Positions 1-13,200 of a DNA stretch of 64,000 bases are shown here, piece by piece. Below the pieces are notes generated by a model that did not search any database, was not told the origin of the DNA, and worked only from the letters and a program-made list of their open reading frames with translations. The DNA comes from Setophaga petechia (Eukaryota; Chordata; Aves; Passeriformes; Parulidae). Numbering within the stretch: the stretch's first letter is position 1; every line of letters starts with the position of its first letter. Both the position numbers and the translations under genes were made by a program. The stretch is taken from assembly GCA_024362935.1 (NCBI GenBank), contig JANCRA010000012.1:2604001-2668000 (forward strand). The letters are read 5' to 3'.

Positions 1-287
1 GGAGAGAGACATTTTACCAGGGCCTGTAGGGTCAGAGAAAGGGGCAACATTTTCTTAAGTGAGAAAGGGTAGTTTTATAGATGAGTCTTGCAATGAGGAT
101 GGTGAGAGTGTGGAACGGGTTGCCCAAGAACTTGTGTGTACCCCATCCCTAGAAATGTTCAAAGCCAGGTTGTATGGGGCTTCAAACAACCTGGTCTAGG
201 GAAAGATGTCCCTGCCCATGTCAGGATTGTTGGACTAGATGGTCTTTGAAGGTCCCTTCCAACCCAAACCATTTCATGATTCTGTAA
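1..287 (+). mobile_element. CR1 LINE 3' end fragment
   Basis: Recognisable CR1 3' terminal sequence, including ggttgccc, ccctagaaatgttcaaagcc, ggactagatgg and ggtcccttccaaccc, ending in a tail like atttcatgattctg. It is truncated by the window edge. CR1 is the dominant LINE of birds and reptiles. Confidence 0.85.
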
Positions 288-1138
288 AGGTGGAGGTTGT
301 CTTGTCCCTAGTGAGTTGTGATTTCGTAAGTCTTTCCCAACATTAGTGTATGAAAATATCCTTGCTACTCACTTCTTTCTAATATTCTTCTGGCAAAGCT
401 GTTTGCATGTCTGTCCTATGGGCAGGAGAATGACCCAGCACAGAAACAATGTCATGGGATGTGGTTTTTAGCAAGCCAAGTTCTTTGACTGAATCACAGA
501 GCAGCCAAGCTGAGAGTTTTGTCAGTGCAGTGAAAGTCAATATGTGCTACAGACTTAAGACAGGAATCAATAGATTTAGGATCTAGGGAAAAGAGAGGGG
601 GTGATGTCTAGGAGGGAGTAACACCCTTAAATTAGTGCTGCCATTGAAGACTATCCTGTGAAAATACAGCTGGAGTCACGGTAAGGCAGGAGAAAGGCAG
701 GAAGAGCTGAGAGATGTTCATTCCAGTTTCCCATGCAACTCTTGCATTGATGCTCTGCCCAGAATCCCTACAGAGAAAACCTTTAAGGGCAGAACTCACA
801 CAGCTCTGTTAATAACACATCTGATGTGTGAAGCCATCCAGTATTCACATCTCTCAGTTTTTTCTATTGCTCCCTAAAACAGAGTGCTATACATGATCTT
901 GCTTTCCTTGAACTTCTTGGTGTGCCTACCATGAATGAATGTTGGAGGAGTGCAGCAAAGTCACAGATTGCTCTGGCTCAGCTTCTCTCTAGCATTGCTT
1001 TAGAAGACGACTGTAACCAGTTACCCTTCTCCATTTGGATTTGATTACTTCCAGTGCTGAACAGGATATTGCCTGGTGATATTTTACTATGCTTGGTGAT
1101 TCTATACAAATTCTAAACTAAAATTTTCTCATCCTCAG
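288..1138. other. Intron sequence, nothing recognised
   Basis: AT-rich intron upstream of the first visible plexin exon. No exon, RNA gene or repeat that I can name. Confidence 0.6.
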
Positions 1139-1231
1139 GGTAAAAAATTTGTGGTTGGAAACAGCCAATTTGAATTTGAAGCTTCTGTTGATGAGTCAGA
1201 TGAAGGAAAATTTTCATTCGTGAGTAAAGAG
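1139..1231 (+). CDS. PLXNB2: PLXNB2 window exon 1 (extracellular linker)
   Basis: Acceptor is ...atcctcag and donor is gtaaat; 93 nt, phase 0 in and out, 31 residues beginning [15 protein letters not shown]. It precedes the PSI domain and is probably beta-strand ectodomain sequence. It is the weakest exon by family similarity, but splice sites and phase fit the next exon exactly. Confidence 0.8.
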
Positions 1232-4200
1232 GTAAATGTGAAAATATTATTCACCTACCAAATATGCTCAGTTCTTCTAAACTGTAGCCACAAGTGTCCA
1301 GAATTACACGGGTAATATGTGTTTCCATCAGAAAAGAAAGTCACCTCTGATGGAGATTCTCCTTTGGCAGTAGTAGTCAAAGGCTACCATTTTGGCTCAG
1401 AGCTCCAGAAGTCTCCCCTCAAAGCCCTCAGTCTTTCTCCCTGATTTCTCTAACTGTGTAACCCATGGAATTATTGAACTGTCTCTGGAGGAATTTGAGA
1501 CCACTACTGTTTTATTCTTCAATTTTTATGCAATCTAGTGAAATCATTGATGATAAAATGCAAGAATTTCAGTGCTCGCCCTCTCCACATTCCCATTCAT
1601 TATCTTTCCCATTTTGTATCTACAAAAATGAGAATGGTAAGAATGGTGACAATATGCTGTTGCTTGGCTACCTAGTAGTTATGCTTCTTTCACTCTTACT
1701 TTTTTTACTGCGAAAGGAAATAATATTTTTTAAATGGCCTATTTTCTAAGCTCCAAGTTTGACTCACAAATGTTATGCTGACTTTATATCTTACAAGCTC
1801 ACTAACTAGTTTTGAGAATTAATGAGCATTTCTGCATCATCTGTGCCTAGCACAAAGCATTTGCTTTATCAAGCGTCTGTATTTTTGTTTGTTCTTCTTG
1901 TTTCCCAACAATTGTCATTGCTGCTCTTTCAGCATGAGCAGAAGCTCATGTCTTGGAGCATGTGAACCTTGTGATTTGGCTGTAAAATGAGGAGGCTGCA
2001 CTGTAAAAGATGCAAGAGATTTCCCCTCCATGTGGTGCGAGTCTGCTGTGCCCACAGAAGTAATGGGGCCAGATGGTGTGGGAAGGGAGAACTCAGCAGG
2101 GTCAGCAGCTATACTTACTGCCTCTGAACAGCACTTTTGCTGCTTTGATACTTATAACCAAATGTAAATTAAATTAATGAAAAGCGAGTATTCAGATATT
2201 GCTGTCCCTTGGTACTTGAAAATTCTGATTGTGAAGGATTAGGTTCATTAAAACATTTTTCTATAAATGTATCTGCTGAAAATGAAAAAAGGGCATAAGG
2301 CTTGGGAGAGTTTCTAAAACCTTCACAGGTCTGATTATTGAGAATCATAGAAAATGCATGAAAGTAACCTTGTCAAATGAAGGTATAAATATCTCTATTA
2401 TGTCATCTTTTCTAGTTTTCCTATAGTGCAAATGAGACCCTACAACTTAATTTATCCATAAAAACAGATAAGGTCAAGATTGACAGCAAACTGATGGGTA
2501 AGTATGAAATATGGGATTAAAGGGAGATTAATTACAGTGAGCAGAAATAAATTCCTTCATAATTTGGAGTTATGTTAATAAGAATGTTTGTATGTTTCAT
2601 TGGTTTGGGTGAAACAATTAAATCTGACAGATCAGAAGTTACTAATGTTAAACTAAAGCATTAAACATCTGTGTTGTCAGCAAGTTTGCCAGGGACACCA
2701 GCCAAGCTGTGTGGTGCAGTGACATGCTGGAGAGAAGGGATGGCATCCAGAGGGACTTTGATGGGCATGAGAGCTGGACCTGTGCAAACCTCGTGAGGGT
2801 CAGGAAGGCCAAGTGCAGGGTCCTGCACATGGGCTGGGGAAAGCCCAAACATAAATACAAGCTGGAATTTGAAGGGATTGAGAGCAGTCCTACAGGGCGT
2901 GACAAGCTGGACCCAGCAACGTGTGGGTGCAGCCCAGAAAGCCCAGTCATGTCCTGGGCTGGATCAGAAGCAGCGTGGCCAGCAGGGTGAGGGAGGGGAC
3001 ACTCTCCCTCTGCTCCCCTCTCAGACACCCCACCTTCATGCTGTACCCAGCCCTGGGCCTGCCACATAAGAAGGACATCATGGACCTGTTGGAATGAGTA
3101 CAGAGTAGGAAGGGCCACAGAGATGATCGGAGGGCTGCAACACCTCTTCCGTGAGGAAAGGACGAGAGAGTTGGGGTTTTTCAGCCTGGAGAAGAGAAGG
3201 TTGCAGGGAGACCTTATTGCAATTTTTCAGTACTTAAAGATCACTTATAAAAAGGATAAGGACAAACTTTTTTGCAGGAACTGTTGCAATAGAAGAAGGG
3301 ATAATGGTTTTACACTGGAAGAGGGTAGATTGAGACTAGATATAAGGAAGAAGCTTCTTTAAAGAGAGGCTGGCACAGGTTGCTGTGCTGTTTTCAGCTG
3401 GGGTAGAGTTAGTTTTCTTCATAGTGTCTAGTACAGGGCTATGTTGTGGATACCAGAGAGATGGTAGATGCCCCATACCTGGAAACATTGAAGTTCAGAC
3501 TGGATGGGCCTCTGTGTAGAATCACAGAATTACAGAATTACAGAATTACAGAATATCCTGAGTTGGAAGGGACCCACAAGGATCATCAAGTGCAACTGCT
3601 GGCTGTACACAGGACAATCTCAAAAATCTCTTGATGTAGCTGAAGATGTTCCTGCTCATTGCAGAGATTTGGACTAGGTGACCTTTAAATGTCTCTTCCA
3701 ACCCAAAGTATCCTGATTTTATGATTCTATAATTTTTAAGATTGCTTTTGCTCTGAAGTGCAATCCTAATAGCAAAGCTTCCCAGTTCATACATAAGTAT
3801 GAAAATTAAACACTTAAGCATTTTGATTTTTTTCTTTCAATGATCTTTTCCTTTCCTCAATGAACTGTCCTCGTCAAACAGCAGAAAGAGGATCCTTGTC
3901 ACTGCCACTCATATGGACTTTACCTGAAATCTCATCTCTTAGCTTGTCTCAGTTCAGGCAGATTCTGCAGTCCCTATGTTAGCTGGCAATCAAGAAAACA
4001 CAGAAACATTCAATGTGTTTTCAGCTCATTACTCTATTAATTTATTTCTATTAAAAATAAATTAAAAATTATAGCACAAAGACTTGATCTCTGATAAAAA
4101 TCTCTTTATGAATATAAATTTCATTTCTTTTCAACATACAATAATGAAGCAATGAAGCCTAGTCCTGAGGTAAGAAAGCTCCTTTACAATCACTGGAGCA

Positions 4201-7200
4201 GTACTTACGACCAACCTTGCATGTCTTTGGACTGACATTTAAGGCAGAATATTGCAAAACCCATGAGGCAAACCTCTTGTTACTTCCATGATGGGACAGC
4301 ATCAGGAAAATACTAGTACACCAAGTAATTTCCTCTGCAGAATAAATCTCCAGACCATTTTTCCAACTGTACAATATTTAAATTTATTCTCTTTCATATT
4401 GGCAGCATGAACAATGTTTTTAGAAGATTTTCCTTATGGTTCTGTATGCACTGTTAAAAGACTTAAAAGAGGACCTGGCATGAATTTTATAAGGAGGTCA
4501 TATTACAATCTCACACTGTCTAAATTTCCATTCCAGAGGCTGTCATGTTTAAAACTGCAGAATTTTGACCAAATATTCTCAACATCTTTTTTCCAAGTCA
4601 GGAAAAAACATTAAAAACAAAACAAAACAAAAAAGTTGCTAAATTATTAAGGAAATGTTATCATTCAAATTGAAATATAGAACACTTGCAAGAGGGGACT
4701 TGAAAAATTATCAACAGATGTCTCTTTTTAGTATAAAAGGGATTTTTTAAAATCCAAACTCTCTGACTTTCAGACTCCCTTGCCATATGAAATCCAGAGT
4801 GTAATGTGTTTTTATGCATCTTGAAAAGAATTGGCTTTGGGTATATGGCTGCTGCTGAGAAGCACCTTTGAACCTGCCAGTGAAAGAACTCTTTCTTTGT
4901 ATGGCACTTAGTGAATACTAAGTTATGATAGCATTTTTACATCTCAAGCCATCAGGGGTTCTGAACAGTGTGAAATCCTATATATCCCTTTTATCCTTTG
5001 TCCTTTTATCGATGATATCACAGCTGGTATCTCAAGGTGATGGATAAGAGTCTGAATCTAATGAGTAGCTTGCTGCTGGTACAAATAATGAGCTGATCAG
5101 TGAACAAGGGGAGCAGTTAATGCTTTGAGGCCGTGGCTTTCTTCATTGCATTTAAGCAACTGGATGTGAGGGACATCAAGACTTTGCAGTGCTGACATTG
5201 TTTGCTGAGGGGTGGAATATGAATCCCTGTCCAACCAATGAAGGATAATGAAGTAATTCAGTAAACATATTCCCATGCTGTACCTGGTGGCCATGTGGCT
5301 GTCTGGGTGGGAAATGCAAGGTTTGGGAAGCCAAGGGGAAGATTTGCTCAACAATATTTCCTGTTCAAGTGTCTGTGCAGTAGCAGTCTTTCAGAGTGCT
5401 GGAATAAGAAAGCAATCTGGTTCCTATAAAAGCGATTCCCAGTGAGGAAACTTGTCCTTGCCACTGTCCACAAAAGCAAACAGCAGCACACATGGGCTGT
5501 CAGCCTGGTGCTTTTCCTCAGCACTATATCCACAAAACAACATAAAGAGTGGGTAACTGACCCACAAACTGCAGGAAATATTACTTGGTTTATTTGTTTG
5601 TTGTTGAGTGCCTTCCATATTGATGTGCTCAGTTTGTGAAGAAAATGATGCTACTCCTGCTTTGTGCACATCAACTCCTTGGAAGTTCAAGACAGAGATT
5701 GAATCAAATGGATGCTCTTTCTCATCGATTCATTTTTACAAATGCCAAAGTCCCTTAGTTTTGCATACACCTCTAATGTTTCTTCAGCTGATTTGTGCTT
5801 GTAAAGGTACTTGAAATCAAGTGGATATGCTGACTATACATAAGAAAGGGTTAAAATCAGGTTGCCTCATTGCATTAACTCTTCACTGTAAGGGAAAGAA
5901 AAAAACCTGTTATTATCTTAAAGACTAGCTGTGAAACTGAATGCTGAGGGGTTTAAACATACAGCATTTAGAGAAAAACAGCCTGTATGGAATTACATGT
6001 TCTCCTGCAAGTGGCAGAGGCTAGGCAAGACTTGGGAATCTGCAACATTGTTCATGCCTGGCAGGAGAATAAGGCCACTGCTGAAAAAATAATGGAAAAG
6101 TAGCATTCTCATTCTGCTTTTCATTTCAGTAGAAATCTGACATGGTAGTCTCTTGGAATTAGATTTCAAGAGCTACTGCTGCTGCTGTTATCTAGGAAGA
6201 TAGCAAGTGTATTGAAATGCTACTGACTGGAGGGTGGTTTTGCCAGTGTCCTTTGTAAAGCCCTGCTCCTCTGAGAGTAAAAGCTCATTTTAAATAGATG
6301 CTTTTAATGGCCTTTGCTGTACACATCTCAAAAGGATTTACTTTTGTCCACATCTGTTTACTTTCCTTTATTTCCTGCATCTTTAAGTATGAACCTCTTT
6401 TGAAAAGAATTCAGTGTCACTAGGGCTACTGTTTCTTGGGACTTAATAAAGGGGAAGGGAAAGATGTTGAGACTCTGTCTTGTATACCCCATTCCCATCT
6501 GCAAGCACATTTAACTCTTGAAAGAGCACAGGAGGAAGCCTAAAAAGCTTTCTGCTGTTCTGGTAAGTTAACTTGATTTACAAGACTCAAAAAGTGGCAG
6601 AGCCTGAGTGGCAGAGGGTGAGAGGCTGTGTGGCCAGAAATACAGAGCAGCAAAAAGTGGAGAGAATTAGGGGAAAAACGAGCAGTAAAGCAGGCAGCAA
6701 GATGTTTTCCTCTTTACAATAACCATCCCACCTGTCCAGGGAGGCACAGCACTCCCATGCTGGGTAATCTGGGCAACTTGCTCACTTTCCCTAGAGAAAC
6801 ATGTTGTATCTTTTCAGTCTGTTTTCTTCTGGGCTAGTTCTCAAGTGCATCTCCATATGGTTTTTTTGTAAGCCCAGGCTCTCCTTATGGTGTTGAACCA
6901 CCAAGATATGTCTCAAGGCTTTGCATCTATTTGGGAAAATTAGTTTGATTCAGTGACTGTGCATCATGCTAGAGATTGATGGGGGCCAAAACAAGCTTAG
7001 TGTCTGGGACAGTTGGTCTCCGCTTCATCAGTAAGAGAGATACAGCTATCAGATTTGATTTCTTGGCTCAGAAAAACTAAAACTAAACCCCATTACAAAA
7101 GGAACAAGGTGTACATCAGGATGACAGTTCAAGACAAAAGGGAAAACAAAAGCAAGAAAATAGAGAAGAATGAAGAAGTACAGAGGTATTAACTTGAACA

Positions 7201-10200
7201 AAGGTTAACATTTTATTAAGTGTAAACTTTCTATTTGGTTCAGGCATGAGTGATGATTATGGAAAGTCCCAAATGTCCTGGAAACAGCCTACAAAGGCAG
7301 CTCTTTTCCTTTAATCCTGCAACTGGCAGAGGTCCTATGCCCACTGATGTTCACCCCTACTGACATCCATGCAGAGTCTATACCTTCCATATCTGACTTG
7401 GGATACTCCAAGGACCTGATTTTTGAATTAATCTTTAAACAATTTTATGTGTTATTGCCGTTACTCAAAGTAAGGACTTTGTACTGAATGTTTTGACAGT
7501 GCCTGAGTGACAAAAATATATTTGCAGGCTAGTCATACTCTGCACATGGATAAATGTCAGGTTTTTCCATAGAGAAAAAAAAAATTCTCTCAGCGTCATT
7601 CAGGAGTTAAGAACAGACTGTACATATTACTCATGTGACTCCACTGAACTTTATACAGAGGGTTACTTTTCCTTCCTAAAGGACACTGAATATCCTTGAA
7701 ACAGAGAGAAACATCTAAATATGTTTGCTGTTCATCTTTCAGTGACTCTGTACAACTGCTCCTACGGACGAAGCGACTGCAGCCTGTGCCTTGCTGCCCC
7801 ACCTGAGTACAGGTGTGTGTGGTGTGAGGAGGATGGCAAGCCCAGCAAGTGCGTTTATGAAAAGCTCTGTCGCGCTGCCCCCACCGACACGTGTCCTCCT
7901 CCAGAAATCACTGGTGTAAGATTGCTTTTTTCTCTCCCTAACAGCATAATATTTTTCATGAGAAAGCAGCCAAGTGAGCTCATACTGAAAGGCAGGTTTT
8001 TTTCCTTAAGCAAGCCTCTGAAATAGCTGAAAGGAAATAATGTCAGTAGTGATGTGTGTGAGAGATTTGTAAAGACTCAAAATAAGAGACTGAATGGATT
8101 CTTTGAGCCTCCTTGTTTCTCAAGCCTTGTCCTCTCTGTATCAGAAGCCAGGGTCGCAGTGCATGCTTAAAATGTGGTATTCAATTCTTGCATTCTTAGC
8201 ATGGATTTTTTCTCTCATAAAGTCATTTCTACCTGAAATTAGTCTGTAAGAGAGGTTCACTGTTCCTGGAACTACAAAAACATAACAGGTTCTTTTACAG
8301 GCTTCAAGCTAGACTTTTAAATAGTATTTAATAAGGGAGCAGGTTTTTTCTGTGTCACAAAGTGTTTTCCAGGTGTCAGTGATATTTTTCAGTCCACACC
8401 AGCATCAAATCCAAGGCTGTAAGGAACTGAATGTAAGAAGTCAGAGAGGCCAAATGTGCATCTGACTTACTCTGCAGTTGTAGCATTCCCTCCGAGTCAG
8501 GGAAGGTTGTTGTCCATTTTGGTGGGTCAGCAAGGCAAAGAAAGTCATAAATCCATGTCCTTTCCAGAAACAAGCCAAATGCTGCTTTTATGGGCATAAT
8601 TGTTGAGAAAAGAGTGATACATGCTTCTACTGAACAGATCTAAATAGCTGCAGCCATGATATCAGTACTTAAAAACTCAGACACACTGTTTGATGAGAAC
8701 ACATCTCAAGCCATCACAAAATGTGGTAACTGTGTGACACAGGTTGGGAACTGTAGCAGGGATGTTTCACTCAGTAGGGACTGTGTCTGAAACCTGTGAC
8801 TCAAAGTGGCAGAGACCCTGCGTTCCTGGAGACTGTGCAGTCAGAGGTGCAATGTGCCTACTGGCAGACCTGCAGAACACAGAGGAAGGTTGGCCATGAG
8901 GGCACATCTGAGAAGAAACAGCTGTTAAACAGCTGAAGTCTGCCAAGGAAGGTAAATACCCTAGAAGATTGACAGAATGTGTGGAGAAGAATACTTGTGA
9001 AGTATCTGTGCCCAGGTAAACATGATTTGAGAAAAAAGGAAAAGGAAGATCAAAAAAAAAAAAGTGTTTTCACCTGGGATACTGTTTCTACATTATTTTG
9101 GACAAAAAAAAAGATACTAAAATATTTTAGGTTTTCAGACCTTACATTAGCTTTAGATTTTTATGTTATGTTCATACATAACATTTGGAAAGAGCTAGAC
9201 AAACAGTTGAGTAATGTTTCAGCTGGTTTGTGTATGGGTTGAGTGCAGATGGACAGCCAGTGGCCAGGCAGCCAGCAGAGGCAGCCACATCGCTGTGCTC
9301 AGGCTTGCCTACACCTGAGAGACTGATTTCGATGGAGCAGGCATTGAAGTGCGACCTTCTTGATGACAAACTTGCAGCCCTCCAAAGCGGAAGGCCTGAA
9401 AAGGTCTTGCTGAAGGTGTTCCAAGCATTGTGTAGGAAAGCAGGTTAGCCTCCCAGCAAATATTCCAAATGGAAGTGCCTGTCAGGGCCATATTCCAGTC
9501 TAAGCACTGCACGGTCTTCTCTGTCCTCATTTTATTTGCAAATTACTTGGTCAGCATCAGCCCATGCTGCAGCACCCTACCATGAGATGCACTAAGAAAA
9601 ATCAAGGGACTAGAGGAAATTTTGAAAACACTATGTGGGCACTGTGTGTTAGAAAGGTGCACTGCTCTGCTGTGAACCTAAAGGGATAAAATCAGAACAA
9701 CAAAATGCTGGAAAAGCTCTGTGGAAGGATTGTGAGAAGAGTGCAATGAATTTGCTTTTCACAATCACAGTACTTCAGTGGAGGAAGCAAACTTAAAATA
9801 GAATAAACACCAGGCAAGAGTTTTGTACGTAACAGTCTGCCACAGGACCCATTAAATCTTCAGCTGTTGAATACTAGTTCTGAGCTAACAGATGATTAAT
9901 TAACATTAAAAAGTTGCATAGCTTGTTTTTTGTTTGTCCTACAAGAAACATCTGCATTTCAAATGTTGGTAAGTCAAAGTAGCTTTAAATAATATAGAAG
10001 AGCAACATAGTCACTGCAGTATTTAATTTTGCTTTTTTTTTTCTCCCTGTCCCTTATGCAAACACAGATTGAGCCAAAAACTGGACCACTAAGTGGTGGA
10101 ATTCTTTTGACCATAATGGGATCTAATTTGGGAATAAAGGCAGAAGACGTAAAAAATATAACAGTGGCAGACAAGGAATGTCTTTTTAAAGAGGAGTTCT

Positions 10201-13200
10201 ACTCTGTTTCCACAAGGTAATTGATGGATGCTTTTCACAAGATTTTAGAAGAAAAAAGGAACCTCTGTGCATTTTCAAGAAAAGATGATCTTCTAGTGGT
10301 TACAAAAGGTTACCATTTGAAAAAATAACTATTGCTATGATATACATACAATATTTCATAGTAAAATGTCTGACTCTCTATTTAAAATTGTTGTAGATTG
10401 TAATACAGCAACAAATTTACAATGGTGTACTACCATCCTGCTCCTGATTGAAGCTTTTTCCTTACTTGATTGAAAAGCTTTCATAAAATATTGCTGCATA
10501 TATATCAAAACTATTTGTTTTTAAATTAAAGGCATTCTACATGTGCATCTAGTCATTAAAACTTTGCTAAATCTAAACCACAGTGAAGGCAAGCATACAA
10601 GATTTATGGGAAAGTAGGGAGAACAAGAGGAAACTTAAATCTGTTTAGTCCAGCTACAGAGTTTCTTGCCTGGGGACAGGGAGGGAGCCCAGAGCTTAGG
10701 TTTAGCTGTAGATGACTAAGTTTCATCTCAAAGCCAACAAGTCCATGGATGTTGAATTGCCTAAGCAGGTTGGTAGATGTTTTGTGGATTACTTGTCACA
10801 CTCTTAAGCAGTGCCAAAAATTAAAACAGAATGCCTAAATTCTTCTAGGTAGGTATCTAGGTGTTTACTACAGATTATATCAAGCTTCTAATTTCAAGAG
10901 GGAAATACCCTTTCGATATTAGCTGATGAAAACCGTTGCAGGAAGTTTCAGTAGTAATATTAAGAGTAATGATGGATTTTTCTTTCATTCACTTTTGAAA
11001 GCTGCAATTGAAACCTTGGCTTTCTTTTCCTTCCTATAATTTAAATTGTAACACAGTAACTTTTTGCTATTTCTGTGGCGTGTTTTGAAAGTGACTTTGA
11101 AGATACCTAAGTGATTTTTTTTTAGCTTTTGAAAAATATTTAACTTTAGTCAATGTATGGATCAGGCATTTAGAAGCTTCCCAGGCCTCTAGACTGAAGA
11201 AGGTAAAGAATAGCTGTTTCTTTCTTACTGCTTCCCAATTTTATTGCCATCACTCCTGCATTTACATGTACTTCCAACCAGTCATCTTTCCCCATTCCCT
11301 ATTTTCAGTGTTTGCAAAAGCTATTCTGAATTGCGACATAGCCTTACAAGAATTTCCCCATCCTCTTGGCTTTTTCTAAAGCTTTTTGATATTTTTAAAT
11401 ACATGGAAAGGAGCCAGAACTGAGATGACTGGTTCCTTGTATCATAGCAACATTACTGGTTTCCTAAGTTCTGGCAATGTAGTAATGGGTGAGAACAAAT
11501 GCAACTTGCATCATGTCACTTATCAACAAATTAGTGGGTTTTGAAGGATGTTCCTGGCTAGGGAAGCTTAAAAAAAGAAGTTGTCAAAATCTTCAAATAG
11601 ATATCTTTAATTTTCTGTATTTATCTCTCTCTGTTCTTTTTTATTAGTATTACCTTCTTTTTATAAAATTGAATTTAAAAAACAATTAATTAAAAGTGCC
11701 TTGTCTTGCTCCCCTATCCTTCTTCAGTTAAAAGCTAGTATTTTTAGGAGACAGTGGCTCCCATGCACAGCAAGATTTAAGACACTTAAGGGTGCTTTCT
11801 GGCTCTGTGGTGATTTAATTGTTGGCCTTGGAGAAGTCATTCTTTGTAGTTTTCCATTAGTAATGTGGGGGAAGGGAGGCAATGCCAGCGCTGGGAAGGG
11901 AGGGAACTTTTCCAATTAAAATCCCTGCTACGATATTTCCCCCACAGCCCCCGGCCCCGGCCCCCGACTGCTTTCCCTAGCTTGACATATGGTAAAAATT
12001 CCTCCAAAGGCACCATTTCCTGTTTCTGCCTGACATGAAGATACAACTTCCAAGAATACAGTAGAGAGATGATGAGGAACAGGCTCAGGCAGCCGTACAC
12101 ATGCCAGGACATGCAAGAATTCCGAGAATTTTGTCCATTTGCCAGTACCCAGGGAAAAAGTCTGGAGTAATCTGCAGAGGGACTTGACAATCTTTTTATT
12201 ATAAGTCCTGATTTAAGTACATTATACCCAGTAATTTGGAGTCATTGAGGGGTTTTTTGCTACTTTGGATTTTTTTTAAGAAGTCATGCACTTAAAGAAG
12301 AATAGCAATAATCCTGGAGGGAGAGTGACAGAAATGAGCAGTGATCACAGGGTGTGGCCTATATGAAACTGAGCAGGTTATGAGCACTATGTACCTCCTT
12401 ATCTAACTGTATTATCAGCTCTCTATTAAGCAATTGTCCCAGTTTTCAAGTGTGTCAAATCCTTATTGCCTTTTCATGCTATCATTCTGTGGTTTACCTG
12501 TTTGAAATAACAATTTAAACATCCTAGCTATCACTCAGCAGCAGTGTTAGTCCTAAGGCAGCATTTTCTTGGCCAGTGCTCCTTGACCTCTGATTTTGCA
12601 TGTGTTATCTGTGAATTTATTTTCAGAGAACAGTAATTCTGAAGGGATTTTGATCATAGGTGTGAAAAGATTGGAAGCTGAAAGGTAGCAAGATGCACAA
12701 CAAAATTATCAGCAGTTAAAACACACAAAATTATAAGATAGCTGATGGTCTGATGTTTGCATCAAAGAGGTGGGGGCTCCTTTGTGGGTTTGGGTTTTTT
12801 TTAAAACCACAAAGTCCACAGTAAATCTTGTGTCAGGTTGCAGAGGTTCAACTGATTTATGGGGCTGAATTTGAGTCTTCTGAGAAGGCACTTCTACTAA
12901 CAGAGTGTTGAAGTGGCTGTGTACAGTGCTCACATTTCAGTTTTATCAGCCCTTGGATAGACAAGAAAACTATTCCTGGGTGGTTTTGCTGGGAATCTGA
13001 GGCAGCACTGGATTACATAGCATTGGATAAAGCAAAGTTGGTGCTTCTGCTGGCAGTGTGTGTGGGAGCTCACATACATTGCCCTGATATTGTAGCTGTC
13101 ATTTCTAACAGATAAGCTTACATTCTTTCTTTTTAGGATTGTGTGTCAAGTTGGACCCATGAATGAACCACAGCAAGGTCAAATTGAAGTTAACATCAAT

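Larger units (their letters stand above)
2678..3740 (+). mobile_element. CR1 LINE copy, interrupted twice
   Basis: Starts near the end of the CR1 reverse-transcriptase frame (agctgtgtggtgcagt, catccagagggactttgatg, aggccaagtgcagggtcctgc) and runs to the 3' tail tgattttatgattcta. The CR1 match is broken at 3384-3452 by an LTR-like piece and at about 3516-3636 by an opposite-strand CR1 tail. The parts add up to roughly 870 bp of 5'-truncated CR1. The reading frames in it are decayed. Confidence 0.88.
2498..7742. other. Intron between window exons 2 and 3
   Basis: 5.2 kb. Apart from the interrupted CR1 at 2678-3740, I see only unique AT-rich sequence and short chance reading frames. Confidence 0.6.
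7916..13136. other. Introns flanking window exon 4
   Basis: About 2.2 kb before and 2.9 kb after the exon at 10068-10216. They hold the C-rich tract at 11939 and otherwise unremarkable sequence. Confidence 0.6.

Noticed and set aside
2648..3362. Reading frames of 60-156 codons on both strands
   Set aside because: They lie inside a decayed CR1 element; the real CR1 frame is interrupted, so they are not host genes.
7721..8026. A start codon ATG at 7721 for a short cysteine-rich protein
   Set aside because: The ATG lies in the intron before the acceptor at 7741-7742; the cysteine-rich part is the PSI exon of plexin-B2.
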